The notes below the pieces were generated by a model. It made no database searches. It was not told where the DNA came from and saw only the letters and a program-made list of their open reading frames with translations. Shown in pieces: positions 1 through 6,984 of a stretch of 37,018 nucleotides of DNA. Numbering within the stretch: position 1 is the first letter of the stretch; each line of letters begins with the position of its first letter. Both the position numbers and the translations under genes were made by a program. Origin of the DNA: Verrucomicrobiota bacterium (GTDB lineage: Bacteria; Verrucomicrobiota; Lentisphaeria; JABSQK01; JAJFLO01); assembly GCA_021772675.1 (NCBI GenBank), contig JAJFLO010000536.1, positions 1-37,018 on the forward strand, written 5' to 3'.

Positions 1-117
1 AGAATACTCCTGAGTTCCCAGCCGTGCGGTGAAAAAAAGTCGATCCTTGTGTACATCACTACAAACATTCAGGTGGTTTTCGCGGTTGACATTGACTGGT
101 TTATACGTCATTTTCAT
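1..117 (-). CDS. IS110-family-like transposase, N-terminus only (runs off left edge)
   Basis: Thirty-nine codons read leftward from an ATG at 117 to the window edge without a stop. A GAAAGGA ribosome-binding site lies about 10 bases upstream. The readable protein contains CSDVHKDRLFF near residues 20-30. This resembles the GIDVHKDxL segment carrying the first acidic residue of the DEDD (RuvC-like) catalytic domain of IS110 transposases. A second in-frame ATG lies at 111. Only the first catalytic Asp can be seen, so the family call rests on one motif. If correct, the rest of the element lies left of the window and this side is the transposase 5' flank. Another protein with a DVHKD sequence cannot be excluded. 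Confidence 0.5.
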   Translation of the reverse strand, partial: MKMTYKPVNVNRENHLNVCSDVHKDRLFFTARLGTQEYS

Positions 118-235
118 AACTAGGGTCCTTTCTTTTTTAGCGATTAGAGGTGGCCCGATGAGGATCTCGGGGATACGATCTGATTAACATCGTCGATCTT
201 CGAGATTCCTCAACTTAAAAAAACTCATCTAATAG
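118..235 (-). ncRNA. Possible IS110 5' non-coding end / bridge RNA region
   Basis: The roughly 115 bases upstream of the transposase-like start are richer in GC and self-complementarity than the AT-rich DNA beyond about 210. On the plus strand a CCCGA...TCGGG hairpin is seen around 153-171, with GATC and GAGG/CCTC pairing possible around it. IS110-group elements are known to encode a bridge RNA in the end upstream of the recombinase. Position and structure fit, but no target- or donor-binding loop could be assigned, and the element boundary is not identified. Confidence 0.25.
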
Positions 236-532
236 TATGTCGACATATAGATTGCTTTATCCATGATACCCAGAATTATATCGGAGTAAATCCTGCACAG
301 TGCCTTACCAATTTGATTAATTCCTCCACTTTAAGTTAGCCTCCATTCGAATCAAAGATTTCCTCTGAATAACTTGTGATCATCTTTCCCCCAATTATAA
401 GGTTATATCGAAACACCCGGAACTGTCTTCAAATTTAAGTCTCTAAATATTTTATTTTCCGGATTATAAAACCAATTATGAGAAAATCATTATTATTGAC
501 GTACCAACCTAAACATAACAAAGGAGACCAAA
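236..532. other. Intergenic region upstream of the HtrA gene
   Basis: This is AT-rich spacer. A TATAAG box occurs near 400 and a TTGACG near 496, but no well-spaced promoter pair is convincing. A strong Shine-Dalgarno AAAGGAGACC lies just before the ATG at 533. The frame opening at 478 is out of phase with the protease gene and has no family features. Nothing else is recognised. Confidence 0.4.
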
Positions 533-2059
533 ATGAACACGAAACTAGCCAACACAAAACTTCTTTTCACAATATTGGCAATAGTTTTCTGTGGATTGTT
601 GATCATCACATCAAAAAATTATGCCGTCGAGTGGTGGCCATTTGGCGCACAAACAGATTTGTCAAAAGTTCCTATACAAATCAACCCAAATCCCGTTTCA
701 TCTAAGATTAAGGCTCAAACGAGTGTTGCCCCTGTAATAAATAAAGCTGCCCCAAGTGTTGTTAACGTATTTTCAACCAAAATTATCCGGGCCTCCTCAG
801 AAATGCAACACATGCCATTCTTCCACGATCCCTTCTTCAGACATTTTTTCGGTGGTAATTTAGAATCAAATCCAAAGTGGAATCCAAAAAATAGAAAAGA
901 ACAAAGTTTAGGATCAGGTGTTATCGTTTCAGGTGATGGATACATTATAACCAATAATCATGTGATTGATGGTGCTGACAAAATCCTTATTTCCTTAAAT
1001 GACAGTAAAAAGGAATATGAAGCAACCGTAGTTGGTGCTGACCCGAAAACTGACATTGCATTATTAAAAATTGAAGCTGAAAATTTGCCTGCGATCACCT
1101 TAACAGACAGCGATCATATTGAAGTTGGAGATTTTGTCATCGCAATTGGAAATCCTTTTGGTGTAGGACAAACGGTAACGAGCGGTATTGTCAGTGCGAT
1201 TGGACGAGGTAATATTGGAATAATTGACTACGAAGATTTCATACAGACTGATGCATCCATTAATCCGGGAAATTCTGGTGGCGCGCTGATAGACGCTGAA
1301 GGAAGATTGATTGGCATTAATACCGCTATTTTAAGCCGCACAGGTGGAAATCAGGGCATTGGATTCGCAGTGCCCACTAATTTAATGAAGAGTGTCATGG
1401 AGCGAATCTTAAAGCATGGTCGAGTTGTTCGCGGATTTCTTGGTGTGCAAATTCAGGATATTTCGTCAGAATTGGCAGAAGTATTTAATCTCTCCAGTGA
1501 AAACGGGGCAATTGTAGGCAATGTTATTCCAGATAGTGCGGCTCACGAAGCTGGTTTGGAAAAAGGCGACGTCATTGTTCAATTCAAGGGAAAAAAGGTA
1601 AAAGACACACGACATCTAAGGTTATTGGTAGCTCGAACTGCGCCTAAAACTAAAACTAAAGTTATGGTAATACGGAATGGTAAAGAAATGGAGTTTAACG
1701 TACTACTTGAGGAACTCCCAGGTACGGAGATGGCAGGAAATATTTATGAAAGCCAAACTGGAGGTGAGATTAAATTGTTATCTGGCATTCTCATCGATGA
1801 CCTTAATCATCATATCAGGCAACAGATAAATATACCTACTGATCTCGAAGGCGCCTATGTCCGCGAGATTAAAGAAGATTCTGTCGCATTTGCAGAGGGA
1901 TTGAGAAAAGGTGACGTTATTATCGAAATTAACCGAACTCCAGTAAAGAATGCCGACGATGCAATTAAAATTAGTCGAAATATCAGAGATGGCTCGATAC
2001 TTCTCTATATTTGGAGTAATTACGGCAAGAGATATATTGTAATTAAAAATGATGAATAG
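533..2059 (+). CDS. Do-like periplasmic serine protease (DegP/HtrA family)
   Basis: A 508-residue HtrA-type protease and chaperone of the periplasm that degrades or refolds damaged envelope proteins. Residues 10-27 form a hydrophobic signal or anchor segment. The trypsin-like domain spans about 65-290, with the catalytic triad His143 (TNNHVIDG), Asp174 (TDIALLKI) and Ser248 (NPGNSGGAL). Two PDZ domains follow, about 300-395 (starting GFLGVQIQDI) and 410-508. Length and two-PDZ layout match DegP/DegQ/MucD proteins. The start is supported by a strong Shine-Dalgarno AAAGGAGACC a few bases upstream. The gene stands alone, and its stop is followed directly by a decayed short frame. Regulation is not evident. 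Family assignment is secure; the substrate is unknown. Confidence 0.95.
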   Translation: MNTKLANTKLLFTILAIVFCGLLIITSKNYAVEWWPFGAQTDLSKVPIQINPNPVSSKIKAQTSVAPVINKAAPSVVNVFSTKIIRASSEMQHMPFFHDPFFRHFFGGNLESNPKWNPKNRKEQSLGSGVIVSGDGYIITNNHVIDGADKILISLNDSKKEYEATVVGADPKTDIALLKIEAENLPAITLTDSDHIEVGDFVIAIGNPFGVGQTVTSGIVSAIGRGNIGIIDYEDFIQTDASINPGNSGGALIDAEGRLIGINTAILSRTGGNQGIGFAVPTNLMKSVMERILKHGRVVRGFLGVQIQDISSELAEVFNLSSENGAIVGNVIPDSAAHEAGLEKGDVIVQFKGKKVKDTRHLRLLVARTAPKTKTKVMVIRNGKEMEFNVLLEELPGTEMAGNIYESQTGGEIKLLSGILIDDLNHHIRQQINIPTDLEGAYVREIKEDSVAFAEGLRKGDVIIEINRTPVKNADDAIKISRNIRDGSILLYIWSNYGKRYIVIKNDE

Positions 2060-2239
2060 ATGCTGAACTTAGCCAACCTTACTACATTATTAGCAAGTCT
2101 TATTGGCGTAGTTGCCGTTGGTGTCGTTCCCACATTAGAAAATGCAGTTTGAATAGGCATAATTCTAAACGGCTGTATTGGTCAATTGAGAACTGGTAAA
2201 TCTGCTATCTTTGAAAGCATGTTCAAAATTATATTTTAA
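2060..2239 (+). pseudogene. Decayed short hydrophobic frame, possibly ATP synthase subunit c-like
   Basis: Directly after the HtrA stop, an ATG at 2060 opens a 30-codon hydrophobic reading frame (LLASLIGVVAVGVVPTLENA) that stops at a TGA at 2150. The same frame then continues for 28 codons (IGIILNGCIGQL...) to a TAA at 2237. The G-rich helix followed by an IGxxLNG segment resembles the two-helix hairpin of F-type ATP synthase subunit c, but the conserved ion-binding helix is missing. It may be a truncated paralogue. The resemblance is by eye and weak, and chance hydrophobicity in AT-rich spacer is the alternative. Confidence 0.25.
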
Positions 2240-2242
2240 AAA

Positions 2243-3151
2243 ATGAATCAGAATACAATGCGAATTGGCGTAGATCTAGGAGGAACAAAAATAGAAGTTG
2301 TTGTTCTGGACAATCAACATAATATTATTGACAGAAAACGATCACCAACTCCTTCACAAAATTATACCGCTATCATCTCTGAAATAAAAGAACTCATCGA
2401 TTCATGCGTTGGTCAAATATCATGTCATTATACAATCGGCATAGGTATACCTGGAATTCTATCTGCCACTACGGGCCTGGTAAAAAATGCAAACCTTCAA
2501 TGCCTTATTGGGAAACCTTTTGATAGAGATCTTTCAACAGCACTAGAATCACCTGTAAAAATATCCAACGATGCAAATTGCTTTACTTTGTCTGAAGCAG
2601 TCGATGGGGCTGCCAAAGGATATCGCACTGTCTTTGGTGTTATTATCGGTACAGGCACCGGTGGAGGGATTGTTATAAATGGAAATGTGCTTTCTGGAAA
2701 AAATTCGATCGCTGGAGAGTGGGGACACAACCCATTACCCTGGCCAAATTCCCAGGAAATTCCGGGTCAAAAGTGCTATTGCGGCAAATTTGGGTGCATT
2801 GAAACCTTTCTATCTGGATCCGGAATGGTATTCGATTACCATTCTGTTTCTAAAAAAAAAATAACCACAGAAGAAATTGTTAAATTGGCAGAAAACGATA
2901 ACTTAGTCGCAAAGAATGTTCTTTATAGATATATTGATCGTTTAGCACGAAGTTTGGCAATGATCATAAATGTTTTGGACCCAGACGTAATCGTATTGGG
3001 TGGAGGGTTGTCAAACATCAGCAGCCTATACCATGAGATACCAGATTGCTGGGGACAATACATTTTTTCGAATGATGTAAAAACGTTACTAAAACAAGCA
3101 GAATTTGGCGATTCAAGCGGAGTAAGAGGTGCCGCATGGTTATGGAACTAA
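2243..3151 (+). CDS. ROK-family sugar kinase (glucokinase/NagK-like)
   Basis: A 302-residue ROK-family protein, probably phosphorylating glucose, N-acetylglucosamine or a related hexose with ATP in the cytoplasm. The N-terminal phosphate-binding motif GVDLGGTKIE is at residues 9-18. The central GTGTGGGIVINGNVLSG and GEWGHNPLPW segments carry the ROK signature. The zinc site is GQKCYCGKFGCIETFLSG, with the His of GEWGH. There is no N-terminal helix-turn-helix, so it is a kinase rather than a ROK repressor. The start could be ATG 2243 or ATG 2258; neither has a clear ribosome-binding site. The TAA stop at 3149-3151 is also the left copy of a target duplication flanking a MITE. The substrate cannot be decided from sequence. 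Confidence 0.85.
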   Translation: MNQNTMRIGVDLGGTKIEVVVLDNQHNIIDRKRSPTPSQNYTAIISEIKELIDSCVGQISCHYTIGIGIPGILSATTGLVKNANLQCLIGKPFDRDLSTALESPVKISNDANCFTLSEAVDGAAKGYRTVFGVIIGTGTGGGIVINGNVLSGKNSIAGEWGHNPLPWPNSQEIPGQKCYCGKFGCIETFLSGSGMVFDYHSVSKKKITTEEIVKLAENDNLVAKNVLYRYIDRLARSLAMIINVLDPDVIVLGGGLSNISSLYHEIPDCWGQYIFSNDVKTLLKQAEFGDSSGVRGAAWLWN

Positions 3152-3313
3152 GGAGCTGTCCATAAATAAATCATGCATCTAGCATTTTATCTTCGGCTAA
3201 TAGTTATACGATCCCCAATCATGAATTATTCGAAATAGCTCGCTATAATCGAATCGAAAAACTCTAAACCGAATCTGAGTGCGAATATGTTCAACTTATT
3301 TGTGAACAGTTCC
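3152..3313 (-). mobile_element. MITE family A, copy 1 (162 bp)
   Basis: Imperfect terminal inverted repeats (GGAGCTGTCCATAAATAA against GGAACTGTTCACAAATAA) bound a 162-bp non-coding element flanked on both sides by TAA. Its reverse complement aligns along almost its whole length with the element at 16804-16991. Shared segments include AAGTTGAACATATTCGC, GGTTTAGAGTTTTTCGAT and ATAACTAT..AGCCGAAGAT. It is too short to code for a transposase and is presumably moved by one encoded elsewhere. Confidence 0.8.
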
Positions 3314-3357
3314 TAAGATTAATTAAAAATTAACGATACTTAACAGGAAAATTCATC

Positions 3358-3870
3358 ATGTTTTCAGAAAATCAGTATATTGATTCTATCAAATTTGAAA
3401 CAAATGTTTGCATACACTTACATTCAAAAACCTCAAAGGAAATTCAGGATTATAGACCAACAGAGGGTCAACGTTCTGTACTTGAGCTTTTGCAATATCT
3501 AACAACATGCGTACAGACACCGATACGTTGTTTAATTTCTCAGGATTGGTCTAAGGCGCCGGAATATCTGGAGGAGATTAAAAAAATCGGTTTTGATGAT
3601 TACTGCAATGCAATGAATTCTCAGGTAAAAGAGGCAGAAGAATTACTCTGCGGTTTTACGGAAGATGATTACACCACCAAAATGGCAATGCTGCCGACTG
3701 GCCAGGAGGTCGTATTAGGAGCAGCGTTGGTCAACTTTCCCCTTAAATTCATAACTGCTTACCGAATGCAGCTCTTTTTATATCTCAAAGCAAACGGGAA
3801 AGATAAGTTAAATACCATGAACTGTTGGTTTGGTATGGATCAACCGAATATAGATTTAAATCAAGATTAA
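3358..3870 (+). CDS. DinB-like/DUF family helical protein, function unknown
   Basis: A 170-residue soluble protein with no signal peptide. The pattern RPTEGQRSVLELLQYLTTC near residues 33-51 and the C-terminal LKFITAYRMQLFLYLKANG segment resemble DinB/YfiT-type four-helix bundles. These often bind a metal or act as thiol-dependent transferases. The usual three metal-binding histidines are not apparent, so activity is uncertain. An upstream AACAGGAAAA may serve as ribosome-binding site. The TAA stop abuts the convergent RNase Y stop with no bases between and no terminator visible. It is preceded by a MITE, so it probably has its own promoter. The family assignment is tentative. Confidence 0.6.
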   Translation: MFSENQYIDSIKFETNVCIHLHSKTSKEIQDYRPTEGQRSVLELLQYLTTCVQTPIRCLISQDWSKAPEYLEEIKKIGFDDYCNAMNSQVKEAEELLCGFTEDDYTTKMAMLPTGQEVVLGAALVNFPLKFITAYRMQLFLYLKANGKDKLNTMNCWFGMDQPNIDLNQD

Positions 3871-5409
3871 TCATTTCGCATATTCAACTGAACGTGTTTC
3901 CCTGATTACACAGACTTTTATTTGACCGGGAAACTGCATTTCTGCCTCTATTTTTTTTACAATGTCTCTCGATATACATAATGCGTCGTTCTCCGTTATT
4001 TTCTCAGGTTCTACAATAATTCTTAATTCCCGTCCAGCCTGAACTGCATAACAACTTTCAACACCTTTAAATTTGTTGCCAATTTCTTCTAACTGTTCCA
4101 GACGTTTTATATAAAATTCATCCGTTTCTGACCTAGCACCCGGCCGGCTCGCACTCATTGCATCACATACGCTAACTAACGCAGCTAAAGGCGTTTCTGC
4201 AGCGATTTCACCGTGGTGGCATGCAACACCATTTAGAACTTCGGGATCTTCGCCAGCACGCTTCAAAAAATCGCGTCCGATAATAGCATGCGGACCTTCA
4301 ATGTCACTATCTAGTGCTTTTCCAATATCATGCAGTAATCCCATCCGTTTTGCTTTATCAATATTTAAGCCCAGTTCCGCCGCGATAACAGCCATAAATT
4401 TTCCTACCTCAATCGAATGCCTTAAGACATTTTGCGAGTAACTGTATCTGAATTTCAGCTTTCCTAAAACCTCGATCACCTGCGGTGCAAGTCCCGCAAT
4501 TTGCAGCTCATGAGCAGCATTTTCCCCGGTAGCAATTATTTCGCTCTCTAATTCACTTTTAGCAATTTCAACAACTTCTTCTACCCGGGTTGGATGGATA
4601 CGCCCGTCTTCAACCAGCCGCTCCAATGCAATTCTAGCAATTTCAAGACGTTTAGGGTCAAAACAAGTAATAACGACTGCTGAAGGGGTATCGTCTATTA
4701 ATAAATTTACTCCCGTCTCCGCTTCGAATACTCGAATATTTCGCCCCTCTCGACCAATTATTCTACCTTTCATATCATCTGAGGGCAGTGAGACTGTTGC
4801 GGTCGTCCGTTCGTAAGCACACTGTCCAGAAAATCGCTGCATCGCCTGAACCATCAGTTTTTGAGATTCTCTTTTACATTGTTGTTTTATTTCATCAATC
4901 GTTTTTCTGATGAGTGTTCCTCGCTCATTTGCCAATTCATTTTCCAATTTCTGCATCAACTGCACACGAGCCTGGTCTCGAGTCATCATCGAAATACCCT
5001 CAAGTTGAATTATTTCCTTTCGGAACACCTCGTCTAGTTCATCTATTTTGTTTTTCAATTTTATCTCAGTTTCATTTACCTCGTCTTCCCTTGTTCTAAT
5101 TTCGGTTTCCATATTTTGAACTAGATTCATTTTACGTTCGATATTGATCTCTCGTTCGTTTAGTCGCTTTTCATGTTCTTGTAAATCTATTCTTTTGTCT
5201 CTTGTTGATTGGTCAAAATCTTCTCGAATTTTGATCAGCTGTTCTTTTGCTTTTAGATCTGCTTCCTTTAAAATTTTACCAGCTTCTACTTCTGCCGATA
5301 CTTTTATGTCATGAATGGTCTGCTCTGTCGATTTACTAAATAGAATGGATAATATTCGACTAAGTATTATCCCAGCTATCACACCTAAAATAACTAGTAA
5401 TATTTTCAT
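3871..5409 (-). CDS. rny: Ribonuclease Y
   Basis: A 512-residue membrane-anchored endoribonuclease that starts mRNA decay. The N-terminus is a transmembrane helix (about residues 2-24). A long charged coiled coil (about 30-190) follows, then a KH RNA-binding domain around 205-265 (GRIIGREGRNIRVFEAETG). The HD metal-dependent phosphohydrolase domain contains His331 (RHSIEVGKF) and His360-Asp361 (GLLHDIGKA). Length and domain order match the family exactly. It lies 27 bases downstream of the 5-formyl-THF cyclo-ligase gene on the same strand, so co-transcription is likely. A GAGGACACGAGACA stretch before the start could be the ribosome-binding site. Confident. Confidence 0.97.
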   Translation of the reverse strand: MKILLVILGVIAGIILSRILSILFSKSTEQTIHDIKVSAEVEAGKILKEADLKAKEQLIKIREDFDQSTRDKRIDLQEHEKRLNEREINIERKMNLVQNMETEIRTREDEVNETEIKLKNKIDELDEVFRKEIIQLEGISMMTRDQARVQLMQKLENELANERGTLIRKTIDEIKQQCKRESQKLMVQAMQRFSGQCAYERTTATVSLPSDDMKGRIIGREGRNIRVFEAETGVNLLIDDTPSAVVITCFDPKRLEIARIALERLVEDGRIHPTRVEEVVEIAKSELESEIIATGENAAHELQIAGLAPQVIEVLGKLKFRYSYSQNVLRHSIEVGKFMAVIAAELGLNIDKAKRMGLLHDIGKALDSDIEGPHAIIGRDFLKRAGEDPEVLNGVACHHGEIAAETPLAALVSVCDAMSASRPGARSETDEFYIKRLEQLEEIGNKFKGVESCYAVQAGRELRIIVEPEKITENDALCISRDIVKKIEAEMQFPGQIKVCVIRETRSVEYAK

Positions 5410-5436
5410 TGTCTCGTGTCCTCTTTTGTGATTGAA

Positions 5437-6024
5437 TTATACTTCAAATTCTAAACATCTCTTATCTGTAATTAGGGAATCAAGGCTGATATCGTACCTA
5501 GTTGTTGGTACAAGCGTAGTTAGTTGCCAATCATATCCAATGCCTATCTTTTTACCACTGTATCGATTAAGTAGTGAATCATAGAAGCCTTTGCCTCTAC
5601 CGATTCGTCCACCAAAAACATCAAACGCGATCCCGGGAATAAACCAAACAAGCCGGGAAAAGTCTGTACAATTTTCTACTGAAAGTAGACCGTCTTTGGG
5701 CTCAGGTATGCCTAGGTAGCCCGGAAGTAAATCCGTTTTTAAGTTCGTAATCTTGACGATATTATATTGGTTATTTGAGCGATCATATCGAGGATAATAA
5801 ACAGAGGTTCTCTTCGTCAGTGTATCATTCACAAAATGATCTAACTTTATCTCAAATTGAATCGCTGAATAAACAACAATACCAGCTGTTTTTGCTATCA
5901 ATTTTTCCATATTCATTATTCTCATACAAATTTCGGAACTCGCATTTTCTATCTTTTCAATAGAAACTGAATTCAAAAGTTGCAAAAATTTTGATCTTGT
6001 TTTGAGTTTAATTTCGGGATTCAT
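5437..6024 (-). CDS. 5-formyltetrahydrofolate cyclo-ligase
   Basis: A 195-residue cytoplasmic enzyme converting 5-formyl-THF to 5,10-methenyl-THF with ATP hydrolysis (MTHFS/YgfA/Fau family). The conserved C-terminal core is visible: GIPEPKDG, then PGIAFDVFGGRIGRGKGFYD, the phosphate-binding GxGxGxYD loop, and IGIGYDWQL. The basic N-terminal region KLKTRSKFLQLLNS matches the nucleotide-binding start of the family. It precedes rny on the minus strand. The upstream spacer contains a structured RNA candidate. That is noteworthy because 6S RNA genes commonly sit next to this gene in other bacteria. No clear Shine-Dalgarno is seen before the ATG at 6024. Confidence 0.93.
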   Translation of the reverse strand: MNPEIKLKTRSKFLQLLNSVSIEKIENASSEICMRIMNMEKLIAKTAGIVVYSAIQFEIKLDHFVNDTLTKRTSVYYPRYDRSNNQYNIVKITNLKTDLLPGYLGIPEPKDGLLSVENCTDFSRLVWFIPGIAFDVFGGRIGRGKGFYDSLLNRYSGKKIGIGYDWQLTTLVPTTRYDISLDSLITDKRCLEFEV

Positions 6025-6224
6025 AATAATAAATTCTTTGGCCTTAAACTCGTTAGATTACTTAACTGAGTTTTTATGCAGAATATCAGGCTATAATTTC
6101 TGTTAGGAGGGAAATTAAAATCTGTAAATACGGATTTTCCGAAATGTAGAAACTCCAGATAGGTTAACAATAATTTATGGAAATTATTTAACCCTCGAAG
6201 AGGACTAGAGGGATTATCTTTCGC

Positions 6225-6371
6225 TACCAAATCATTATAATAAATCAAGGAAGATTGTAGAATGGAAATGTAACGATGAGATCTATTGTAACGATCTCGA
6301 ATGCGGGTTCCGCGAATATAGTAAAATTGTAACATTTCCAAATCTCCCCGATCACAGGTTGTTGCCTGGTA
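6225..6371 (-). ncRNA. Structured RNA candidate upstream of the 5-FCL gene
   Basis: Nested complementary arms are visible. TACCA/TGGTA closes the fold (6367-6371 with 6225-6229). A 9-bp stem with G-U pairs joins 6341-6349 to 6248-6256. An 8-bp perfect stem GGAAATGT/ACATTTCC joins 6332-6339 to 6264-6271. Inside it are two hairpins: GAGATC/GATCTC (6278-6298) and GCGG/CCGC (6303-6313). On the minus strand a TTCACC-17-TATGCT promoter-like pair lies just upstream. Position suggests 6S RNA, but a two-hairpin apex is not the standard 6S shape. It could instead be a palindromic repeat. Confidence 0.3.
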
Positions 6372-6467
6372 AGGGTGATGAGAAGCATATAAAAACTGTC
6401 ACAAGTGGTGAATCATAGGTGGGGAAAAATATTATTTATTGCTAAATAATCGCATATATCTTACACA

Positions 6468-6827
6468 TCAGCTATAGATTAATCCGTTTCGATAATTCTG
6501 AATTCGACTTTGGTTTAATTCAAACAATTGATAATTGCAATTTGTTGCCAACATATAATTTCTATAATCAATTAATTTAACTGGCACAACCGACATGTAA
6601 TGAAAAGTACCCAACTGACTTTTTAGGAATGAATAGCAATAGTCAATAATTCTGACAACAGTGATCAGAATACTAATTTGAACTACAAATCGACTATTAG
6701 TTGCACGAACAGCCCTTCTATGATACCATTTTAACCAGTTAGTAAGATGAAAATACTGATCAGAATGGTCAATATTTTGAATCAAATAGATACTTAATAA
6801 ATAACATAATAACAATAAATATATCAC
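6468..6827 (-). CDS. Hypothetical small membrane protein (doubtful gene)
   Basis: A 119-codon frame starting with GTG at 6827, preceded closely by a strong GGAAGGAGC sequence. It encodes an N-terminal hydrophobic helix (YLLLLCYLLSIYLI), a second hydrophobic segment (VVQISILITVV) and a polar tail. No family is recognised. It lies in the roughly 960-base spacer between secA and the cyclo-ligase gene. The ribosome-binding site is the only positive evidence. Leu-, Ile- and Tyr-rich composition is also what AT-rich non-coding DNA yields, so this may not be a gene. Confidence 0.25.
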   Translation of the reverse strand: MIYLLLLCYLLSIYLIQNIDHSDQYFHLTNWLKWYHRRAVRATNSRFVVQISILITVVRIIDYCYSFLKSQLGTFHYMSVVPVKLIDYRNYMLATNCNYQLFELNQSRIQNYRNGLIYS

Positions 6828-6984
6828 AATGCTCCTTCCGTCACTCTACAGAACTTGCTTTAACTTCTAATCATCCGTCCCAACGAACTAGCGTTTAGAC
6901 TCAAGTTTTACAAAAACACAATTTTTTAACTTATGACCAAAGTAACAATTCGTAAAGCAGTTATTTTGAAAATTCCACTCTATT

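Noticed and set aside
478..705. Frame overlapping the HtrA start
   Set aside because: It is out of phase with the well-supported protease, lacks a ribosome-binding site and shows no domain.
2150..2152. In-frame TGA read as selenocysteine or a reassigned codon
   Set aside because: No other gene here needs TGA as sense, there is no SECIS-like context, and simple decay of a short frame is sufficient.
6021..6341. 106-codon minus-strand frame upstream of the cyclo-ligase gene
   Set aside because: It has no ribosome-binding site or family features and overlaps the palindromic structured region, whose repeats dictate its residues.
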